Shown: positions 25,372 through 36,145 of the stretch, one piece after another | How positions within the stretch are numbered: position 1 is the stretch's first letter | How the letters are laid out: each line of letters opens with the position of its first letter | Assembly: GCA_019009955.1 (NCBI GenBank) | Contig: CM032233.1 | Location: 19,687,001-19,751,000, forward strand | DNA: 64,000 bases | Direction: 5' to 3' | Origin: Riptortus pedestris | Lineage: Eukaryota; Arthropoda; Insecta; Hemiptera; Alydidae | The notes under the pieces: generated by a model | What the model was told of the DNA's origin: nothing | Database searches by the model: none | Seen by the model: the letters and a program-made list of their open reading frames with translations, nothing else | Program-made: the position numbers and the translations under genes

Positions 25372-25451
25372 ATCGATGTATATTTGAAGCACCCTTTGGC
25401 TACTCATAACACAACCTTAATAGCTTTCCTTTAAAGGAAATCTCTTAAACT
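25372..25451 (-). mobile_element. R1 repeat, decayed head fragment
   Basis: TATTTGAAGCACCC...CAACCTTAATAGCTTTCCTT with a palindrome remnant, CCTTTAAAGGAAATC. Strongly mutated. Confidence 0.5.
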
Positions 25452-25619
25452 GGAAGAAGACCAGCCGTGATGAATGGCAGTGAGACGTGGCCAGAGTTGC
25501 ACTCATACAAGAATTACAGAGTAGTCCGGATAGCCCGATATCATTGCCTCTGAGAAGAACATACTTCCGCTGTTGAGTCACATTAAAAGAATATATACTG
25601 AATATGTCCTGAGTAAAAT

Positions 25620-25868
25620 TCCGTCATACAGGGACGGCGTAAAATAAGTAGATTTCCCACGTGAAGTTTTACAATAGAGAAATCTGCATACTAGTAACAC
25701 TTAACACTACCTTGAGTAAATACATACGGTATTGAGAAATATTGCAGTTAATTTTAATAAGCTCCCAACGGAAACGGCTTCTGAATTGTTAACAAATAGG
25801 TCTGCCAACCACTCAGAGCTGAACCGATAGATAGACATATTCTTCAGCGGAAAGAAAAACATTTACTG

Positions 25869-25912
<44 letters not shown>

Positions 25913-26040
25913 TATAACATATTAACTTTATTGCAAACTATTTATTTACTATATGAAGTACTGCAATTTATAATGAATCAGAATAATTTATATTTTAATA
26001 ACTCTAATTTTAGTAGTGCAAGAACTAAAGAAGGGTTTTG
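25620..26040 (-). mobile_element. R1 repeat, tail half of long form
   Basis: Starts TCCGTCATACAGGGACGGCG and runs through the long-form block to about 26,040. A TA tract at 25,871-25,909 sits at a different internal site (after CATTTACTGAT) from the one used by most copies. The other half is absent and an oppositely oriented copy begins 75 bp away. Confidence 0.78.
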
Positions 26041-26114
26041 TTTGTGTTTTAAAGAAGTTTTCTTAAAGAAATAGGTGATAGGCCGATAACTTGAATGACA
26101 TAAAACTATTATTT

Positions 26115-27012
26115 TTTAACAGATTTCCCTTGAGAGAAATCACCCATTGAGGCCGTAATAATGACGCGATTTTCGAAATTTTTCTTCAAATGTCTATCGA
26201 TCCTACCTAGGAGATGACCACAATGAGGTCCGTGATAATCGCGCTCTAGCGGCCGTAATTATTGTTTGATCGTTACAATATTCGATATGCAGTCCCTTTA
26301 TGTAAAAAGAAAGATCAAGTCCGCTAACGGACTCCGTTGAAATCGGACCAGGTGGAGGGTGGTTTAGAGGAGGAGATTCGAAATATCTCTGTCCTTATAC
26401 GTCGGATCGATATTTTGTATAAAACCAATCTTATTGCAAATTAAAGTTACTATAAATATTGTTATATACATTTATTTTCTATCTTGAATATTAACCGAGA
26501 TTCTTGCATTTTTCAGTCTTCAGCAAACCCCCACTTCTACTCATGTTACATAAACAATACTCTCTTATGTAATAAACCGTATTATTCGAAGCTTAAATAA
26601 CATATATTGTTTTCATGATACCTTCATTATACGCTATACATGCAAATATTTTCTGGTGACCCCCCCCCCCCACACACACCTGAAGTTCTTGGACTATTAA
26701 AATTTGATTGATTGAGATAAAAATTATTCTGATTCATTAAAAGTTACATTCCTGATATAGTAAATAGTTTTCAATAAAATTTATATGTTATATTCTGAAA
26801 TATTTCCGTAATTGTTTTTCTTTCCGGTAAAAGGTTGGCAGACCTGTTTGTTTACATTCCAGACGCTTCCCGTCGTCGCATGGTTTCTTATTATTGTTTC
26901 TATTTATTCACTTAATATTGACGGTGCTGTTGTGTTAGCAGTATGTAGATTTATCTATTGTTAAACATCACGGGGGAAATCTGCTTAGTTTACGAAGCCC
27001 ATGCGTGACGGA
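26115..27012 (+). mobile_element. R1 repeat, long form
   Basis: About 898 bp with head (AACAGATTTCCCTTGAGAGA) and tail (ATCTGCTTAGTTTACGAAGC, GTGACGGA). The TA microsatellite is absent from its usual position. A run of C then CA repeats is near 26,660. Confidence 0.85.
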
Positions 27013-27575
27013 TATTTTTTATAATAAGCCCTAAATATGGTGCTCTTCTGTTAAAGATTTTACGGTTTCGTTGGTTCTACCAATTAAACTTTTTAGACCC
27101 CAAAGTTTTGTATAATAGAAAATTTCTCTGGAATAGAATTAGTTATGCGTCATCATGAGTGCAGTTTGACGAAAGAGTTTTCTCCCAGGGACAGAAAATA
27201 GTTAACTTTCGTTAAGAGGAGGAAGAAATAGTCCTGAATAGCGGGTCCTTTAAAGAGTAGGACCAGGCGGGAGATTCACTCGCTCCCAGCGAGGCAGATG
27301 ACAATTAAATACGATCGGCCTGTTTAGTTTGAAGGTCGCTTTTAGAGCAGCTCATTCGTCATGCCCTTTCTCTTCAACCCTACCCTCGGTTTCACTAATC
27401 ACTTTCTATTTTACATAGATAGAATAATTAGCTCTTCCATTGTCGTGTGGGTGCGCAATGGAACCTCACTATTTTGTAGCGGTGTTCGTCTGATGATTTC
27501 GTTTAAATGTACATTGACCACGTCAATCAGCATTTAGTCTAGTTAGTCACTTCATGCCATTTCAACGGCTTTTAT
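27013..27575. other. Intergenic, nothing recognised
   Basis: No supported feature. Confidence 0.45.
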
Positions 27576-27692
27576 TTTATCAGATTTATCAGCTATTGAG
27601 GTCGAAATTCAGCTATGAGATTTTTGAAATTTTTCTTCAAATGTCCATCGATCCTACCTAGGTGATGAAGAAAATGAGGTCCGTTCAAAACT

Positions 27693-27746
<54 letters not shown>

Positions 27747-27928
27747 GTTACCGCTCTAGTGGTCGCAATTTGATCGTTTAATCAATTTGATCGATTGATA
27801 GTTTAATCGTTACCAAACTCGATATTTAGTAGTTTTATGTAAAAAGAAAGATTAAGTTCGTTAACGGCTGAAATCGGACCCGAGGGAGGGGGGGGGTTTA
27901 GAGGCGAAGAAGTTCGAAATTTCCTAAG
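27576..27928 (+). mobile_element. R1 repeat, tail-truncated
   Basis: Head damaged (CAGATTTATCAGCTATTGAG). TA tract at about 27,697-27,744, an internal local duplication of TTTGATCGTTTAATCAATTTGATCG, then the poly-G block. Cut off at about 27,928. Confidence 0.8.
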
Positions 27929-27989
27929 AATTTACTCGTACTTACTAATATAACTCGCGAATTACTAATAGACGGTCAGTTTATAAATC

Positions 27990-27990
<1 letters not shown>

Positions 27991-28048
<58 letters not shown>
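27991..28048. repeat. (TA)n microsatellite
   Basis: TA run between the truncated R1 copy and the PLE-type foldback. Confidence 0.95.
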
Positions 28049-28050
<2 letters not shown>

Positions 28051-28071
28051 AGAGATTTATACCCTTACCAT

Positions 28072-28348
28072 TATTTATGAACGTATTATTTTAGAATTTT
28101 TTTTAGCCATAAGGTCAGAAAAATAATAGTTCCTTATGTAGTCCTTTATTTCATCCCCAACGCGTTTCGTGTGCCACCACTCCTTCTCAAGGGGGTATTT
28201 CTATATAAATTTAGAAAAAAGAGTGTAATTTAAATTCATTTTTTCTAAACACGTTCGAAACGCGCCGGGGATCAATTACAGTACTACATACGTAAGGAAT
28301 TGTTATTTTCCTGACCTTATGCCTCAAAAAAACATTCTTTCATAAATA
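28072..28348. mobile_element. PLE-type inverted terminal-repeat pair
   Basis: Two arms of about 90-100 bp face each other: TATTTATGAACGTATTATTT ... CATAAGGTCAGAAAAATAAT at the left, mirrored at the right end by the complement of CATAAGGTCAGGAAAATAAC. Each arm carries an AACGCGTTTCG / CGAAACGCG block of the kind found in Penelope-like terminal repeats with hammerhead motifs. No coding sequence remains between the arms. Confidence 0.6.
28155..28195 (-). ncRNA. Degenerate hammerhead ribozyme motif
   Basis: Helix I CCCC/GGGG, helix II GUG...CAC, then GAAA and the self-complementary ACG/CGU helix III with U at the cleavage position. The first core box reads CUUGAGA instead of CUGANGA, so activity is doubtful. 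Confidence 0.4.
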
Positions 28349-28381
28349 TATATATAAATATTTTTATCATCAGTTAGGTAA

Positions 28382-28458
28382 CGGATCCAAAACTGAAAAA
28401 GGTACTTGTGCAGCGGGTATTATAGGAGATGATATATATCAAATAAACCTACCTAGCA

Positions 28459-28520
<62 letters not shown>

Positions 28521-28836
28521 CCCGGAATTACATGCCATACTCTTGTGACTGTCACACTTACAGATTACAACACATGACATTACTATATTCTCTGATTCAT
28601 TGAATTGTTTACTTTCCTTGAAAAACATTTATAACACACATCCTTTAATTATTCAGATTCTAGAACAAATTTCAAAATTAAAGAATAAAGTAACAATGAT
28701 GTGGGTTCCAGGATATGAAAGCATCGCACGTACAAACGACCTGGACAAACTCGCCAATCTTGCTACTCTGAGACAATCTTCTGGCTTTGACTTACTAACT
28801 CTAGCAGACTTACATTTACAAATACAACAGACATGA
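28382..28836 (+). pseudogene. LINE ORF2 RNase H domain, split by (TA)n
   Basis: Before the TA tract: NGSKTEKGTCAAGIIGDD and YQINLPSS, the first-Asp region with D changed to N. After it: TPELHAILL with the catalytic Glu. Then ITIFSDS with a catalytic Asp, and VTMMWVPGYESIARTNDLDK with LANLAT, matching the usual WVPGH.GI.GNE.AD.LA pattern. The TA run at 28,460-28,517 encodes only a Tyr-Ile stretch and sits exactly between two RNase H motifs. Confidence 0.85.
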
Positions 28837-29262
28837 ATGGGTGGAAAAAATGTTGGGATAGAACATCAGAAAATCATTTGTGAGGAATAAAGCCTTGTAT
28901 AAGAGAGTGGCCATCCAGCAGACGTGAGAATAGACAAGAAGAAATTGTATTAACGAAACTTAGGATAGGACACTCACATTTAACGCACTCATGACGAGAG
29001 CAGAAAGAGCTCTCTGCAGAGACATGGCATGAACCATTAAACACATACTGACTAACTGCAGGAACATTGAATACAGAGACCCTGCATAACATGTACGAAC
29101 TTCTTACGGACAGCAGCTCACATATTGACAAAACACTAAACCACCTTAAACAATTGAATTTGTTTTATAAAATTTGACTTCTCTTCTGTTTGATTTTGAC
29201 ATCTCTTTTTGTTTGAATTTAATATAATTTTATATAATATAAATGCACTAGTGTGTGTGTGC

Positions 29263-29318
<56 letters not shown>

Positions 29319-29487
29319 CTTTTATAATGAAACCATTTTAAATTGTTACCTTTAATACTAGTTTAATGAAATATTTGTAGTATGGCATAGTATTTGTTGT
29401 TTTTGTTATTTTTCTATTATATTGATTTTATTACATTGTTAAATTTTGAGCCGAGTCGCCTAGTTGCGGGTGCTCCTGTATAAATAA
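28382..29487 (+). mobile_element. 5'-truncated LINE with 13-bp target duplication
   Basis: Flanked by a perfect 13-bp duplication, ATCAGTTAGGTAA (28,369-28,381 and 29,488-29,500). Starts inside the RNase H domain of ORF2, continues through a decayed C-terminal region (to about 29,180) and a 3' UTR ending GTTGCGGGTGCTCCTGTATA then AATAA. Two TA tracts, at 28,460-28,517 and 29,267-29,316, lie inside it. The same 3' UTR recurs at 44,079-44,212. Confidence 0.9.
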
Positions 29488-29500
29488 ATCAGTTAGGTAA

Positions 29501-31007
29501 GCTCGATGGACGATATTTTGAATTTTTTTCGCCAAATCATCTGCTAAAATTCTGTCAGTAGGAATGTATTTTTGTCACTTACATCCACATTTTTAAATAT
29601 TATTACACTCCTTGCAACGGCAACTGCAACTAGTATAACTTAACACATTGTTCCTTGGCTTAAAATCTGTCAAAATTCCATCAGTGCGCAACGTATTAAT
29701 AATCCTAATTCTATTTTAATTATCTCAGATTTGTATTTTTATTTTAAATCATTGATCCGAAACTGACAGCTAGAGAACACCAATGGGTACATTGTTCAAA
29801 CAAATATGACCAACATAATAACGTCATATTGTACTACTAATTTCATCATCTGATAATTTAAAACGCCAACTATGAATATTATTTTCTTTTACTCCATTCA
29901 AAGACTAATATTTTGAGATGAAGATTTTATTTCAAAATATTTATTTTACTAAAAAAACAACAACAAAAAACAGACTGGAATTGGTAGGTTTTTGTTTGTA
30001 ATTGTGTTCCGAAAGTTGTATAGTAGGGTTTCCAATAATAAATAGTTTTTTTTATATAATACAAGGAAAATGGAATTTCGTTAACATTTGCCAAATGAAA
30101 ATGAATAGCTGATGAGAGTCTAACTTCGATCGAGCGTATATTATTTCTACTGTATTGCATCAATTGTGTACATTGTCGTACCGTTTTTTTCATTTTTAAA
30201 TCTTTTTTTTTTTTTTTAAAAAAAAGCTTAAGTTTGCATAATGAAAAAAACCCCACTGATTATCCTCAGACCGATAAGACAAAAACAGCTTAACTAGATT
30301 CAGAAAATAAGCATTATTGAAATATATTAGTATTAAACAATAATATGCGTTTAAAAAGCAGCTAAAAAGAAGAACCCCCTAGAATTAGTTACATATTCGT
30401 ATTCAAAACTTACGGCCAGTGTTATTTCTTTACTTCCCTTTGCATTAAAGCTTTTTTATAATTCCCTGGTTTACGGAATGTCAAACACTACACGAAACAA
30501 CGAATCCGTGTAATGTTCGAAGGTGAAAGGAGAAAAAATGACAGATGTCTCCTATTGATATAGTGGGATACATCTGATTTATTTCCCCCACACCTTTTCT
30601 TATGCCCCTCCTTCTAAATGCTTGTCTTTAAAAAAAAAAAAGAAAAGAAAAAACGTTTTGCTAGGTAAACGGTGGTCAGCCTCTCTTCGTTGTCTCCAGT
30701 AAAAAAATGCCTCACGTTCTGTCAGCAAAAAGATTTTGGTCTAGCCTCGTTCCAGTGTCGGCAATGATTAGGCTCTTTACTAACAGCCGTTTCTTAATAA
30801 CTTACTTCTACATAATTTTCATTTTACAATCATAGAAGTGATATAACTTTTCTGGAATTTCATACAATAAAATTCAAATTTCAGCCTTGTCATCAAAGTT
30901 AAATAGATCTAAGAGTAGAGTACATTCTATAATGAATACATAAATATTGCGCCAGAGTTAGCAGTGTTGCAATTTGTGTAAAATCAGATTTTTAAAATTA
31001 AATAAAA
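29501..31007. other. AT-rich intergenic, nothing recognised
   Basis: No supported gene. An open frame on the minus strand (29,927-30,256) is Lys/Phe-rich low-complexity sequence and not convincing. Confidence 0.45.
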
Positions 31008-31118
31008 ACTAATAACGTTCTTCTTATTCTGGACCCTATATTATTCATATATTCTTCATATGATATGGCAAGGGTCACCAATAAAAAACATTTTTTTGGT
31101 GCAAACTTTATTGAAACT

Positions 31119-31160
31119 GCCCTACATGTTTCGTGGCTTACTTGCCACTTCTTCAGGGGC
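31119..31160 (-). ncRNA. Hammerhead ribozyme motif (PLE type)
   Basis: On the minus strand: helix I GCCC/GGGC (4 bp), core CUGAAGA (fits CUGANGA), one extra A, helix II GUGGC/GCCAC (5 perfect pairs) with loop AAGUAA, GAAA, helix III ACA/UGU with no loop, and cleavage-site A. All conserved core positions are satisfied. The loop-less helix III suggests cleavage as a dimer. Confidence 0.72.
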
Positions 31161-31499
31161 TATCCCTTTTCAAAAAACATATAAAAATCTAATAATATTA
31201 ATTTAACACATCCCTTAATATTTCTTTTGATAGATATTGTCTTAGTATGTGCCTACATCTATGATATATTTATTAAATGTAATTATAAATTGCTACTTAC
31301 ATTTCTGAAGTGCTCGTTTCCCTTCTACATTCGTTGGACTGTCCTCACAGAGGAGTTAGTTGATACTGAGAGGATCCCGAGGTAGGTTAAGTCAGCTGAC
31401 TACAAAACGATTATTTACAAGTCAATCTTGAACTCGATTATTTTAAGTTTAACGTTTAATTTAAGATAAAATGTTATAGAATATATGATTAAGGTATTT

Positions 31500-31735
31500 G
31501 ATTCCTGTTTTTTTATTTACTGTCCTTTTTCTATTTTTTATTATGTAAATATTATCTTTTAGTATTGTTTCTTTCTTTATCAATTACTTGAACTTCTTCA
31601 AAATTGAAGGTGTGTTTCCTGGAGGTAGAATGATCCGTCAAAGCAGTTTTATTTTCATTATTATTCATCAAGAAATAATACGCAGACTCAATAAAGTTTG
31701 CACCGAAAAAATGTTTTTTTATTGGAGAGCCTTGC
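31500..31735 (-). pseudogene. PLE endonuclease C-terminal remnant
   Basis: Minus-strand reading contains NENKTALTDHSTSRKHTF then NFEEVQVIDKERNNTKR before a stop. The pattern H-[ST]-F-x-F near an E/V-LDKE block matches the end of PLE endonuclease regions and the copy at 23,513-23,719. The GIY-YIG core itself is not included. Confidence 0.55.
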
Positions 31736-31765
31736 CATAAAATATGAAGAATGTACTAATAGCGT

Positions 31766-32245
31766 GGTAAATATTAAAAGTAGTCATCTTTACCGACGGG
31801 TTAGTCCTTATATTTCATTCGTGAAAAAAAGACGTCGTGTGAATGACCTTTAATAAGGCATGAGAATTTCAACAACTAATTGTCCTTTCAACCACTTACG
31901 CGTTGGGTTTCGGGAGACTTGTTTACAGAGGGAATAGTTCAAATACGGCGTCAAATGATTCCAAGTTTTCGTTAAGGACGTACAATACACCAGAACCAGA
32001 TTTTAATCTCAGAGGATCCATAAATAATTCAAACATATAACAAATATAGGGAGTAGTAATATTAACAATTATGTGGTGACTCATACTTTCATGATGAATA
32101 GTCATGTTTGAGTGGAGTCTCACAATCATTTCTTCATTTCTCCCATAATAAGAATCTTATGTAAACACCGTCTGAAATTTAAGATGGAAATGAGATTTTT
32201 ACGTCATGCAGTTAACTCACTTCAAAATAAAACAAAAAGGCTTTC
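31766..32245. other. Intergenic, nothing recognised
   Basis: No supported feature. Confidence 0.45.
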
Positions 32246-32535
32246 ATGTACGGGCTGCGTAAACTACGCAGATTTCCCATTCGAAATATCTCAGTTATAA
32301 ATGAGTCGGATGGAAAAATGTTACAGAATCAATATAGTTAAACATTTGATGTTTTACAACTGTTGTATATACATATTTTTTCCCCCCAAATATTAAGCGA
32401 GTTATTTGAACTTCATTGTTTTGGCCTTCAGTAAACCACCACTTCTACTTCTACTCATCGAATTCTTATTAAGAAATTGAGAACAGGTCCTTGGGGTGAG
32501 ATCACGTGTCACGTGGGAAACCTGCTTCCTACTGT
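32246..32535. mobile_element. Rearranged R1 fragments in opposite orientation
   Basis: 32,246-32,282 is the R1 tail end read minus (GGGCTGCGTAAACTACGCAG ATTTCCC). It is joined directly to internal R1 sequence in the plus direction (ATTCGAAATATCTCAG...GTCGGATGGAAAAATGT...CAGTAAACCACCACTTCT) ending at CACGTGGGAAACCTGCTT near 32,528. The result is a foldback-like chimera. Confidence 0.65.
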
Positions 32536-32556
32536 TTTCTTTATTGAGACTCCATG

Positions 32557-32558
<2 letters not shown>

Positions 32559-32596
<38 letters not shown>

Positions 32597-32603
32597 CATT
32601 TGT

Positions 32604-32640
<37 letters not shown>
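32559..32640. repeat. (TA)n and (TG)n microsatellites
   Basis: A TA run at 32,559-32,592 and a TG run at 32,605-32,640, separated by ATACATTTGTGG. Confidence 0.95.
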
Positions 32641-32643
<3 letters not shown>

Positions 32644-32813
32644 GCTGTGGATGACGTTATAAATAATTACTTTTAAGTAGAATAACAAACTAATGGTAAA
32701 TACAAATTATAAGCTTAAGACCGAGATTGAATGACTTGGAGTGGTCAACAATTAAATTGATGTATACATGGTTTAGGGGTCCTCCTTCTAGGTTGGTCAC
32801 CTTGAGACTATTT

Positions 32814-33773
32814 TTTTTTCTCCTCATAGTAACCCTATGAGGAGTAATTTATTTGAATACATGTTCCATTGACACATGGCATATTACATGTATGATTATG
32901 TTTAAATACATTTTTATTTTACAATATACAATCAACCACCTAATCAAATATAATAAATCATAATAGTAAAATAAAATATTAAAATAAGTATAAAATAAAG
33001 TAAGATAATTACAAATAAAATTAACAAATGAATTGAAAAAGAAATTAAATAAAATAAAAAAAAAACATATTAGTTAAAGTAAAAATCAACCGATGTTTAA
33101 TTTGCGAGTCCATGTAAGGTAAATATATTGAATTATAATTCTCATTCCTCACAATCAACTTTACATTCTAATGTATTTTTGCTGCATCCATATCTATACT
33201 TTTGATAAATTTTATTTTAAGTTCTTTGTTACATTTATTAAATATAATATGAGGTGGTTCTGGCCAATTACCTCCTTTTTAAAATTATGTTCATTATTAA
33301 ATTTGATCTATTTTGATTAAAAGTTGAACAGTCATTAAGTATATGTAAAAACGTTTGTGTTGTCTGTGAGTCGCAAGTACATTTGTCATTGTCTTGAATT
33401 TTAAATCTTGTTAAATAATGTCCTGTCTTTCCATGTTCCGTTAGAAATTGTGGGCATTTGTGATGGTGACTCTTAATTGTGTTGTAGTTGCTGTGAGTTG
33501 TATTTGGTATATATTGATTTAAGCTGTAAGCTTTGTTACATGTCGTCCATTCTCTGTTCCACTTATGTATTGAACTGCTTCCTTTGCTAACGTGTCAGCT
33601 TGTTCTTTTCCAATATTTCCTGAACGCGCTTCTATCCAGTCTATGTGCATGTGTAGATTTAAATGTATAATTTCCAGAATATTTTGTCTAATGTTTTCTG
33701 CGAGCGGGTCGTGTATAGTAGGTTTGCGTATTGAGTAAATGAGAGTCGTGTTGTCTGTGTGTATGGTCGTATA
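32814..33773 (-). mobile_element. 5'-truncated LINE with long target duplication
   Basis: Flanked by a 16-bp duplication with one mismatch (CACCTTGAGA[C/G]TATTT, 32,798-32,813 and 33,774-33,789). On the minus strand it holds part of RNase H, the ORF2 C-terminus, an AT-rich 3' UTR, a terminal 10-bp stem-loop (32,820-32,844) and a short A tail. Truncation within RNase H is typical of incomplete target-primed reverse transcription. Confidence 0.82.
32820..32844 (-). other. Stem-loop at LINE 3' end
   Basis: CTCCTCATAG and CTATGAGGAG pair perfectly (10 bp) around a 5-nt loop, immediately before the A tail on the minus strand. 3'-terminal stem-loops are recognised by the reverse transcriptase in some LINE families; that role here is inference. 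Confidence 0.6.
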
Positions 33774-33776
33774 CAC
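33290..33776 (-). pseudogene. LINE ORF2 RNase H and C-terminal region
   Basis: RNase H part: YTTIHTDNTTLIYSI (catalytic Asp) and DWIEARSGNIGKEQADTLAK (final Asp, usual HxGxxGNExAD pattern with His replaced by Ser). After a break the frame continues around 33,300-33,430 with GHYLTRFK...DKCTC and QTTQTFLHILNDC, the C-terminal Cys/His knuckle of Jockey/R1-like LINEs. Confidence 0.82.
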
Positions 33777-33789
33777 CTTGAGAGTATTT

Positions 33790-34699
33790 GAAGAATGAAA
33801 GAGGTCTCTGCGCTTACAATAAATTGTAAGAAAAACCTAAGTTATATTTATTGGTGAAAGTCGCATGACACATGGTAGTGGGAAAAGTGAATAAACACAT
33901 TTAGTGGGATTACTTATTCTTGTCGTTTAGTCTAAACATACGAATAAAACGGTACAATTTTGGTAACTGAAAAGATCTGTTCTTAAAACAATTATAAAAT
34001 ACATAAATGCCTATTTGCTTGAATTCCTCTCATTTTTCTGTTATACTTGGGCTAAGTGATGTGTATGAGTATGAATGGAGTAATTAGGACATGTGTTGGC
34101 AGGGAAGTGTCATTGTCTCGTGGCATTGGTTGAAAAGGCATTATCATCACTCGTACCATTCATTACCCTCACCTCTCTACCAGCCTATTCAACATAAACT
34201 CATCCTGGTTCTCTTCGCTCCTTCTACTACCTGTGCCAAATACTAATTAAATCCTTTGTTATTCCCCACCACACACAACCCAAATCTATTTTTCTCTCTG
34301 TGTGTCTCTTTCTCCTCTCTATTTCATTCTTTAAATGCTATATATATATGCTATACAAATTATCTTGTTACTTTCTCCCTTTTAAACCAACTTTTGAGGT
34401 GAGTTAGGAACAATGGATTTAGGCATCTTGGTTGAACATCAATTGAATGAGATTCAATCAAGGCTTCCATGAATAGATAAATTTGTTGAACTAGTCATCT
34501 CTCATTTCCAGCGTAAATGAAGACTATTTATTTTTATATTACAATATACCGCATCTACTATTGTCATTAGCGGTAGGTGGTTCTATATTTCTTGGAACAA
34601 ACAAGTTACAGCTAAAAACATACAAAGCTTTTTATGTCTTCTTCATCGTCTCTAAGGAGTTCTCTTAAGTTCGGTTTAAAGTTCAAAGCTCTTCTTGGA
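33790..34699. other. Intergenic, nothing recognised
   Basis: No gene supported. The region around 34,140-34,320 is less AT-rich but has no open frame of note. Confidence 0.45.
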
Positions 34700-35325
34700 A
34701 GATTTTACTTTTTACAATTGAGGAGAAGATGAGAGCCAGTAAGATGGCCATAACAACAATCGCAGGTTGGTGGGAATAAGCCCTGCAATAAATAACTACG
34801 TGTTAATTTTGTGTGTCCAATTCGGACACGGGCAAGAACAATCTCCTCTTTTCGGATTTTTCTACTTGCAGTATTCCAAAGCTCAGTCATTTCTTTGATT
34901 TTTCGCAATTTTTTTCGACCAGTTTGACTTCCACCTTTGAAATTTGACCTTTTACTAGGTCTGTGAGGCAACATCGTGACTTCAGGTTGGCAAGACTGAT
35001 TCTTGTTGCATTTGTTCTATATCGTTATAGCTTGGCTTATAGCCATCAACTCAGCGGTAAAAATTTAACCAATTTACTGAACTTATTTTGCACTTCATTG
35101 CCTTGTTCCCAATAATCCTCGAGCATCCACAAGATGACTTCTCAACTTTGGAGACATCTGTGAAGGCCCAGACTTTACTCGTAATTCTTATATTTAATTC
35201 TAAACATTCATACTTTAAAGCTGGTGGTAACAAATGTTTTTTCTTGTCGGAATGTTGGTTACTAATTTTTTTTCTTGTCGAAATAAAGGTTATTTTCCCC
35301 CCAAAAAAGAAATTCTTCATTCATT
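34700..35325 (-). mobile_element. Decayed LINE fragment (RNase H to C-terminus)
   Basis: Minus strand, right to left: first RNase H Asp block KVWAFTDVSKVEKSSCGCS (about 35,150-35,210), FTAELMAISQAIT with the catalytic Glu near 35,050, then the C-terminal knuckle at 34,705-34,974. Order and spacing match insect non-LTR elements. Stops and frameshifts separate the blocks. Confidence 0.75.
34705..34974 (-). pseudogene. LINE ORF2 C-terminal knuckle
   Basis: 89 codons with KEEIVLARVRIGHTKLTRSY and PTCDCCYGHLTGSHLLLNC. A relative of the remnant at 1,213-1,617, sharing the RIGHTKLT[HR]SYL core. Confidence 0.8.
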
Positions 35326-35662
35326 TGTCGGTACTCAACACCTACCATTCACAAGTAGAAACGAAATTCCGTGCATTGGCATGAAGAAAGATATATCCCA
35401 CTTTTAAATATTTGTTTTCTCCATAGTGATGGGCGCAACCAACATTACGTTGTACAAAAGCTGTTTATAAAACATTTTGACATCAGTATATTGTGAAAAT
35501 CAGATGGGTATGAGTGAAGGTTTCCGTAGTGCAAACAGTTACTAAAAAATATAAATATCTCCATTAATTCTAGAAGTAAAAAAAAACATTAATGAGAAAC
35601 TGAAACATTTAAAAACTTCCAATAGATTAAAGCTCTGGGTGGTCTTATACAGTGATGTATTG

Positions 35663-36137
35663 CGCATGTGGGGAACCCCCAGCCCGCGAGACATTTTGAA
35701 AACCCTATCAAACAAATATTACACTACTAACTCCAAATGAGGAAGATGAGGAGAGATTTGTGCGTTTGGCAATACTTATAAATGCGAAAAGTTCATTTCA
35801 TTGATCTAAATGTTAATAAATCAAAACATCGTACAAGGCTTACTGACGATGATTTGGAAAATTCTTTTCGTCTTTGTATCAGTGGAATTAATCCAAACAT
35901 CGATGTATTAGTTTCCCAAATTGAAACTCATTCATTGTACCATGTTTTACCTATTTTTTAAAATTTCATTTTGTTACTTTATTAAATCGTATTATAATTA
36001 CATTGCCGTTATAATTTCATGTCTGATATCTATCGCTATGAACACTACTTTAAAATGTTCTACTTTTAAAAGCGGCCCGCGAACGTATTTGCACACGAAT
36101 GTTTGGCCCACAACATGTGAAAGATTGCCCACACCTG
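35663..36137 (+). mobile_element. hAT deletion derivative with 8-bp duplication
   Basis: 475 bp flanked by the perfect 8-bp duplication ATGTATTG (35,655-35,662 and 36,138-36,145), the hAT signature length. Ends are imperfect inverted repeats: CGCATGTGGGGAACC at the left and the complement of CAGGTGTGGGCAATC at the right. Keeps only the end of the transposase. A second copy of the same family is at 57,789-58,340. Confidence 0.88.
35812..35961 (+). pseudogene. hAT transposase C-terminal fragment
   Basis: Open for 49 codons: VNKSKHRTRLTDDDLENSFR, LCISGINPNIDVLVSQIE, then a stop. The K.KHR.RLTDE.L..CLRL....Y.P....L pattern ends the hAT dimerisation region in transposases related to EPM2AIP1/GTF2IRD2-like proteins. 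The DDE catalytic region is gone. Confidence 0.75.
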
Positions 36138-36145
36138 ATGTATTG

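Larger units (their letters stand above)
31019..31754 (-). mobile_element. Penelope-like element with inverted terminal repeats
   Basis: Inverted arms begin near 31,050 (ATTCTTCATATGATATGGCA then AGGGTC) and end near 31,753 (CCTTGCCATAAAATATGAAG). Both contain GGTGCAAACTTTATTG or its complement. A one-sided extension of about 31 bp (31,019-31,049) precedes the left arm. An 11-bp duplication with one mismatch, ACTAATAACGT / ACTAATAGCGT, flanks the whole (31,008-31,018 and 31,755-31,765). Inside are a hammerhead motif and a minus-strand endonuclease remnant. A Tc1-like MITE with TA duplication was considered; the coding and ribozyme content favours a PLE. Confidence 0.72.

Noticed and set aside
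31048..31755. Tc1/mariner MITE with TA duplication
   Set aside because: TA fits at the arm ends, but the endonuclease remnant, hammerhead and longer outer duplication support a PLE.
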